Source: Stenocarpella maydis (Eukaryota; Ascomycota; Sordariomycetes; Diaporthales; Diaporthaceae). Taken from it: a stretch of 64,000 nt of DNA. The notes under the pieces were generated by a model, which was not told the DNA's origin, searched no databases, and worked only from the letters and a program-made list of their open reading frames with translations. Location: contig NQMI01000068.1 of assembly GCA_002270565.1 (NCBI GenBank), positions 33,725 through 97,724 on the forward strand. Reading direction: 5' to 3'. Positions 58,410 to 64,000 of this stretch are shown here, piece by piece; the first letter of the stretch is position 1, and each line of letters opens with the position of its first letter. Position numbers and translations under genes: made by a program.

Positions 58410-61400
58410 GAACTTACTATAGTGATAAGGAAGCTACCGGATGGTTTCCTAAGAATGCTTTAGAAAAGTAGGGAAGAACCCTAGCAGTAGGAAATAGGGA
58501 GGAACTCCTGCAGATTGACCCTAGAATGGAAGGAAAACCTATCCCTTAGGCCATACTTGCGCCATAAACTTAGTAGAAGGAACTACAAGACTACCTAGGA
58601 TAAGCGCTCCTTCTAGCCCTAAGAACTAATATTATAGCAGTTATGATTATAGGAAGACCTTGCAAAGAAACTATGAAATAACCTATCTAGGAATATAGAA
58701 GGCTAGGAGATGCAGGATATATATGCCTAATATATGATAAGCCTTAGAATATCTCCTGGGTATTATGTGTTTATAATGGATATAGGGAATATATAAGGGA
58801 GAAAACTAAGTATGATTGGTTTCCTTAATGATACTTAGGTAAGGATATTAAATATATATATGAGCATAATGATTTTAAGAACTGGCACCTACATTAAAAA
58901 GATAAGATGGGATGTGCCCTAATAAGGCTGGATTCCTACACACCCTTGAAATGCTTATAAAACCATAACGGATGGGCAAATTATAATAAACTAATCTGTA
59001 AGGTATATATGCTTAATAAGGCTTAAGATTGGCATCTATTGAGGCAGCAGGGGCTGCTGCTTAAAACTCTAATAATAAAGGAATAGGATTATAGCATATA
59101 ATAACTGGTTGATGACCTGCAAGAATTATAAAACATTATAAAGTGAAATCTTAAGAGCATCAAGAAGGTCCTAGCAACAGATAAGCAGTTAAAAAACTAG
59201 AAGGGCTGTCTATAAAACCTTAGGCAGTAACTAACTATATCACAAGGTACTTATGCACAATAACAAGCGACTACAGCCACCTAACGGTTTAGGTTGAGCT
59301 AGGAGTCCACACATGCTTAGCACTTATTAATAGTGGAGTATAAGGGAATTTTGTATCACTGAAGGTAGTAAACGGATACTATCTACTATAGTATAAGAAA
59401 AGGGACCCCTATAGACTTAATATAGTAGATGGAACTTAAGTATCTTATAGTAATGAAGTTATTAATATGGAGACTGATTCCCTCCTAGTTTGAATTTACA
59501 ACTATATGAAATTATTATCATTTGATATTACTAAGATAGTAAATTATTAGTTAATCTTGGGAATACCTTGGCTAAGAAAGAATAATCCTTAAATTAATTA
59601 GACTACTAGCTAGATCTTTTGGGATAATGCTATTCTTTAGAAGAAGCTTATAATTAATGGTAAGGGAAGGAGTTATATTACTAAGGATAGCGAATAGGTG
59701 ATGTACTTAAATGGATCTATGGATACCTCTGGAAGCGGATAGAAGGCCTGACTTTAGGAAGATAGAGAAGGATTAGGCTACTTGAGTGCCTTATGGAAAG
59801 ACTAAAGCTAATTAGGAGATCGCTACTCTAATACAATCAGTTAGCATATAATATAGGAAATATAATAATACCTCCTTTACCTAAAAGAAGAAAAAGAAGG
59901 AGATAAGACTGATAGGCTGGCATGGGTATTAGAAGACTATTATGAATTTAAGAAAGTGTTCTAAGAATGACTTAATATTGTATTATTATAATATATATAA
60001 TGGGATTATGAAATACTATTGAAACCTGGAATAATACCCTATTTAAGCCTATCTATGGCCTTAATGAAGAATAACTTAAAGTACTTAGGGAATACCTTGA
60101 TGAAAACCTTTAAAAGGGATTCATTAAGCTATTATAATTACTAGTAGGATACTTAATCCTCTTTATACTAAAAAAAATGGCAAGCTATAACTTTATATTA
60201 ATTATCAATAAATAAATAATATTATAATTAAGAACTGATACTCTCTCCTACTTATTAAAGAACTATAAGATAGACTTAGAGAAGTAAAATGGTTTATGGT
60301 ATTTGATTTAAAGTATGGATATAACCTTATTTGAATGAAAGAAGGAGAAGAATGGAAAATAGTATTTAGGATATGCTATAGATATTATGAGATAATGGTT
60401 ATACCTTTTGGATTAACTAATGCACCTATATTATTTTAGGAAATAATTAACTAAGTTCTAAGCAAGTACCTTAATATTTTTGTTATCGCCTACTTGGATA
60501 ACATTCTTATCTTCTTAGGAAACCTTAATAATTATAAAGGGCATATTAAAAGGATTCTCTAAAAGCTTTAGGATGCTAATCTTTTAGTAGAACTGGAAAA
60601 ATGCAACTAGTATATATAAAAAGTTGACTACCTTGGATATATAATTGAATTAGGGAAAATTAAGATATAAGAAGGAAAAGTTAAAGTAATTAAGGAATAG
60701 CTAACCCCTATAAACATTAAGGACATTAGAGTATTCCTTAGATATGCTAACTTCTATTGATAATTTATTATATGGTATAGTGATATTGTGAAATTATTAA
60801 CGGACCTTATTAAGAAGGATTGTGTCTTTAGATGGATAGATACTAAATAATAAGCTTTCTAGATACTTAAAGATAAAGTTATAGAAGACCCTATACTTAA
60901 GGAAGCAGACTTAGAGAAGGAATTTGAAATCCATATAGATGCCTTAGATAATGCTATAGGTAGAGAACTTACTTAAAAAGATAACTAAGGAAGGATATAT
61001 ATTATTGCAAACTTTGGTAAGAAGTTTAATAGACTAGAGACCTATTATACTATACTAGATAAAGAATTTATAGCTATAGTATATGCATTCTAGGAATGGT
61101 AATACTACCTTATAGGAGCTAAAAAATAGATTAAACTCTATATAGATTATAAGAATCTTATAACCTTTATAATGATTAAGACTCTTAATAAATGATAAGT
61201 TAGATATATAGAATTCTTATTATAATTTAATATTAAGGTTATCTATATGGATGGAGTTAAGAATGCAAGAGTAGACGTGCTTAGTTAAAGACCCAATTAT
61301 TAGGATAAGGATTTACCTATGGAATGGATAGTATTTAAAACTTAAGAAGATGGAAGCCTTATTCTTAATTGCAAACTTAATGCTATAATTAGAGTTAACT

Positions 61401-62262
61401 TTTAAACCAGAAAAACCCCTACCAATCTAAAGGAATAAGATAAGTTGATTATAGAAATATATAAAGTACTAGCATATAGCCACTAAGGTGTTGCAGTAAT
61501 AATTAAAAGGATTTAGCGGAATTACTAGATCTCTAACCTTAAGGAAAAGGTTTAGGATATCATTAGTAAATGTAACTTATGTAATAAAAATAAGGCCCCT
61601 AGATATAAACTATATGGACTATTGAAACCGCTGCTAATACCTACAGCTGTATTGTTATCTATTAGCCTGGACTTTATCATTAAGCTACCCCTCTTATGAG
61701 AACTCTTAACTAGAGTATGCTATGATAGTATTCTAATAGTAGTTTGTAGACTAAGCAAGTATGTATACTTTATACTATATAAAGAAGCTAGTATTACAGA
61801 AGAACTTATATATATATTCTTATAAATGATTATAAGTAATTATGGAATGCTATATGAAATTATCTTAAATAGAGATAAGCTCTTTATATTAAACTTTTAG
61901 AAGTTATTAATAAAATAACTTAGAGTAAAGTATAAGCTCTTAATAATGGTATATTTACAAACAAACAGATAAACAGAATAAATCAACTAGATTATAGAAT
62001 AATACCTCTGATACTATATTAACTAATTATAGGATAATTAGGTTAAACTGCTACTACTAGCATAATTTGCCTATAATAGTGCAACTACCAGTACAACTAG
62101 ACAGTCACCTTTCTTCACACTCTACAGATATGAACCTTAAGCATATTATAAATTACTGCTAGATAACACTCTAGCGGAATTAGTAGAATAAAAAGCAATA
62201 TGAATCAGATAAATCCAGAAGGATATCTAAGCGGAACTTTCTTTCATATAAGAATGAATAAT
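58410..62262 (+). mobile_element. Ty3/gypsy internal region, RIP-mutated
   Basis: The plus strand carries, through many stops, the remains of gag (58410-59200), protease (near 59290-59600), reverse transcriptase from about 60090, with '[10 protein letters not shown]' near 60390 and 'VIAYLDNILIF' (YLDD altered to YLDN) near 60485, RNase H near 60890-61130 ('FEIHIDALDNAIG', 'LETYYTILDKE'), and integrase from about 61400 with a zinc-binding 'CNLCNKNK' near 61570. Most stops are TAG/TAA in Gln positions. The order and motifs are those of fungal Ty3/gypsy elements. The 5' LTR is missing; the 3' LTR is LTR-2 at 62894, separated by the inserted LTR-1 copy D. Confidence 0.8.
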
Positions 62263-62854
62263 TGTTAAACGGAACCGCTCAGCAGGGCGTTGGTACTCCG
62301 TGCAAGGAGTTACCCTAGACTTCGTTGTAAGGAGTTACCCTAGACTTTCTAGCAAGGAGTTACCCTAGACTTGCGAGTCAGGCGATTTTCGCTAAGTACG
62401 CCCAGTGCGTGCGTGACACAAGATGAGTTTGGTGGCCGTGAGTCGATTATTTTGGCCTGCATTTGCACCTTAATTCAGACCTCTGCATTACCCTTATTTC
62501 TTACCCAAAAAGTATATGACTTAGTGCATTGGATAGCTTAATTTCTGAAGTTTGTATGTACTTAATTTGGGCATTGCTAGGGCTGTGGTTGGCTAGTTGT
62601 TTGGGACCAAAGATGGTGTGTTGGAAGGGCGAATTTTCCGGCATTTGCAAATTTGCACCAGAGCCTACCGCAGCGTGCCCAGGGGTGAGACGACGTCGGA
62701 GGGTATATAAGGAGGGCTTACAGAAGCCCAACTTAATTCAATACAAAGTTGTCCAGACCATTGTCAATCGTCCGAATTCGCCTCAGAGCACCACACTGCG
62801 ACCCTGCCGAAACACACGCTGAACTGAATGCTATTTTATAGCACAAATTCATCA
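62263..62854 (+). repeat. LTR-1 copy D, solo LTR nested in the gypsy 3' end
   Basis: 592 bp from TGTTAAACGG (62263) to AATTCATCA (62854), well preserved. No primer-binding segment or copia interior follows; instead the gypsy sequence continues for about 40 bp to LTR-2. 'GAATA' occurs at 62256-62260 and again right after the LTR (62855-62859), a possible but imperfectly placed target duplication. Confidence 0.7.
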
Positions 62855-62893
62855 GAATACTTTTAAGAATAAAAGAAGCAAGAAGGGAGATAG

Positions 62894-63339
62894 TATTATA
62901 AACTAATATACATTAGCGGCTAACTACTGCAGAAGATAACCCTGCAGGTTAGGAAGTAGCCCCTAAAAGAAGCGCCCCGCCTAATCCAATCAGTAACACC
63001 ACCTTATTAGGATTAAGGTTAGGGACCCACCACAATCGATAAGATCGTTATTAATTCCATTAAGTAATACTCAATCAATAAGATCACCATTAATACTATC
63101 AATAATAAATAAAGAGTAAGAACATATAAGGACATAATTATCACCATATTAGGTAGCTTTCATAGAATAGACTCTTCAGTTATTAATCTAAGTATTTAAT
63201 CCCAATGTTAAATAGCCTTGCAGCTAGTGATTATTATTAAGTTAATAATATTGCTTAACAACCGCCTAATAACATATTCCGAATATAAACCCTTGATCTT
63301 TCAGGATTAACGTACTCGGAAACCCCTTTAACCATTACA
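62894..63339 (+). repeat. LTR-2 copy (v), 3' LTR of the gypsy element
   Basis: 446 bp, starting TATTATAAAC (mutated TGTTATGAAC) and ending CCATTACA at 63339. It follows the gypsy integrase end after the nested LTR-1, in the same orientation, so it is the expected 3' LTR. Confidence 0.7.
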
Positions 63340-64000
63340 ATAACCAGTAGATTAGGGACGGCTAGAAATTAGGATCAGTTAGATAACGAGCAAATAAACT
63401 CCATTCCCAGTAATAAGAATTAGGCATTAAGACGAGCCACCTATAGATGCATTTCCTTTACCACCCTTATTACTAGTACCTATAAATTTAGACCAACTAG
63501 TACCATTACCCATTAAGGAACTCTAATTAAAAACCCCGACTTCACCCTTGGAACGTAATTATGCCTCCTGCGCTACCATCCTACCAGCCTCTTTGGTGGA
63601 ACTTCAGCAAATGACCTTAGCGGATTGCTTGGAAATCCGCCTCTGCTTTACTTCAGCCTCCTCCTTCTTTACCCGCTCTAAATCCTTCATATTATTAATA
63701 TCTTAATAAACCACATATATCATCTTCTCATACCACAACCGCTTCTACTTATAAAGATGCAGAATCCTTACGTTTAGCTATTAAGCCTCCTTCTCTATAG
63801 CCTCCAGCTCCTCCTCTAATTAATGGTGCATTAGGGTAACTTTATTTAACTAATTAGGAGTAAGACCTTAAATATTACAATTAGATAAATTAAGGCAAAT
63901 ATAGGTCTAATAATGAATAGACTCTGAATTTGCAACCTTGTAGTCCTTAGCTAGGTTATACTCTTTGCAATAGGAGTAAGGCATAGGAATAATGCTGCCC
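63340..64000 (-). repeat. Dispersed repeat with a coiled-coil-like coding remnant
   Basis: Minus-strand translation of about 63840-63560 gives a charged stretch ('LEEELEAIEKEA', 'MKDLERVKKEEAE') interrupted by few stops, homologous to 4390-4650. I do not recognise the family; the pattern resembles C-terminal tails of fungal transposon-encoded proteins. The sequence continues beyond the window. Confidence 0.4.

Noticed and set aside
62529..62822. 97-codon open frame in LTR-1 copy D, with a mirror at 56052-56354
   Set aside because: It lies within the LTR and is reproduced only because the LTR is duplicated; no coding signal.
62263..62854. LTR-1 as the native LTR of the gypsy element, because it directly follows the integrase
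   Set aside because: The gypsy sequence resumes after it and ends in LTR-2; LTR-2 also precedes the gypsy interior at 13837, and LTR-1 carries the primer-binding segment next to copia gag.

Overview
This window looks like nuclear DNA of a filamentous ascomycete (Pezizomycotina, most likely a Sordariomycete). The genes are short-intron fungal genes with GTRNGT donors, the proteins are fungal in type (UPF0643, Zn2Cys6 regulators, an Lcb4/5-type lipid kinase), and the repeats carry the footprint of repeat-induced point mutation (RIP): CAG/CAA turned into TAG/TAA and an extreme loss of GC. The species cannot be named from the sequence.

Layout. (1) 1-16.33 kb is AT-rich RIP-mutated repeat DNA: Ty3/gypsy pol fragments on the minus strand (about 2.3-3.5 and 9.0-13.8 kb), two near-complete copies of one LTR (LTR-2, at 3516-3981 and 13837-14301), a complete pogo/Fot1-like DNA transposon (4804-6660), 8-bp minisatellites, and one decayed multi-exon host-like gene with a C2H2-like finger (7877-8530). 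(2) 16.33-50.0 kb is a GC-rich gene island. (3) 50.0-64 kb is again repeat DNA: a second pogo-like fragment, LTR-2 copies, two copies of an LTR-like repeat that escaped RIP (LTR-3), a truncated Ty1/copia element with its LTRs (LTR-1), and a large inverted duplication of a gypsy element.

Gene island, left to right: UPF0643 protein (-), mitochondrial SAM-carrier-like protein (-), eIF3h (+), S-adenosylhomocysteinase (+), D-2-hydroxyacid dehydrogenase (-), a large Zn2Cys6 transcription factor (-), MIX23/Cid2 (+), NAA15 (N-terminal acetyltransferase A auxiliary subunit, +), sphingoid-base kinase (+), Rrp1/Nop52 (-), then a decayed short-chain dehydrogenase and a decayed Zn2Cys6 regulator at the right edge. 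The core genes are housekeeping and mostly unrelated in pathway. SAM import into mitochondria and SAH hydrolysis lie within 5 kb and both concern the methyl cycle, but no shared regulation is visible.

Exon borders were worked out by hand from splice consensus, reading phase and expected protein continuity; all gene models close in frame. The most unusual items are: a half-tRNA primer-binding site matching the anticodon arm of initiator tRNA-Met beside three copia LTRs; a tRNA-like segment with A- and B-box matches in the leader of the same element; decay of two genes exactly at the island edge; and a 978-nt intron that cuts the Zn2Cys6 cluster of the large regulator.
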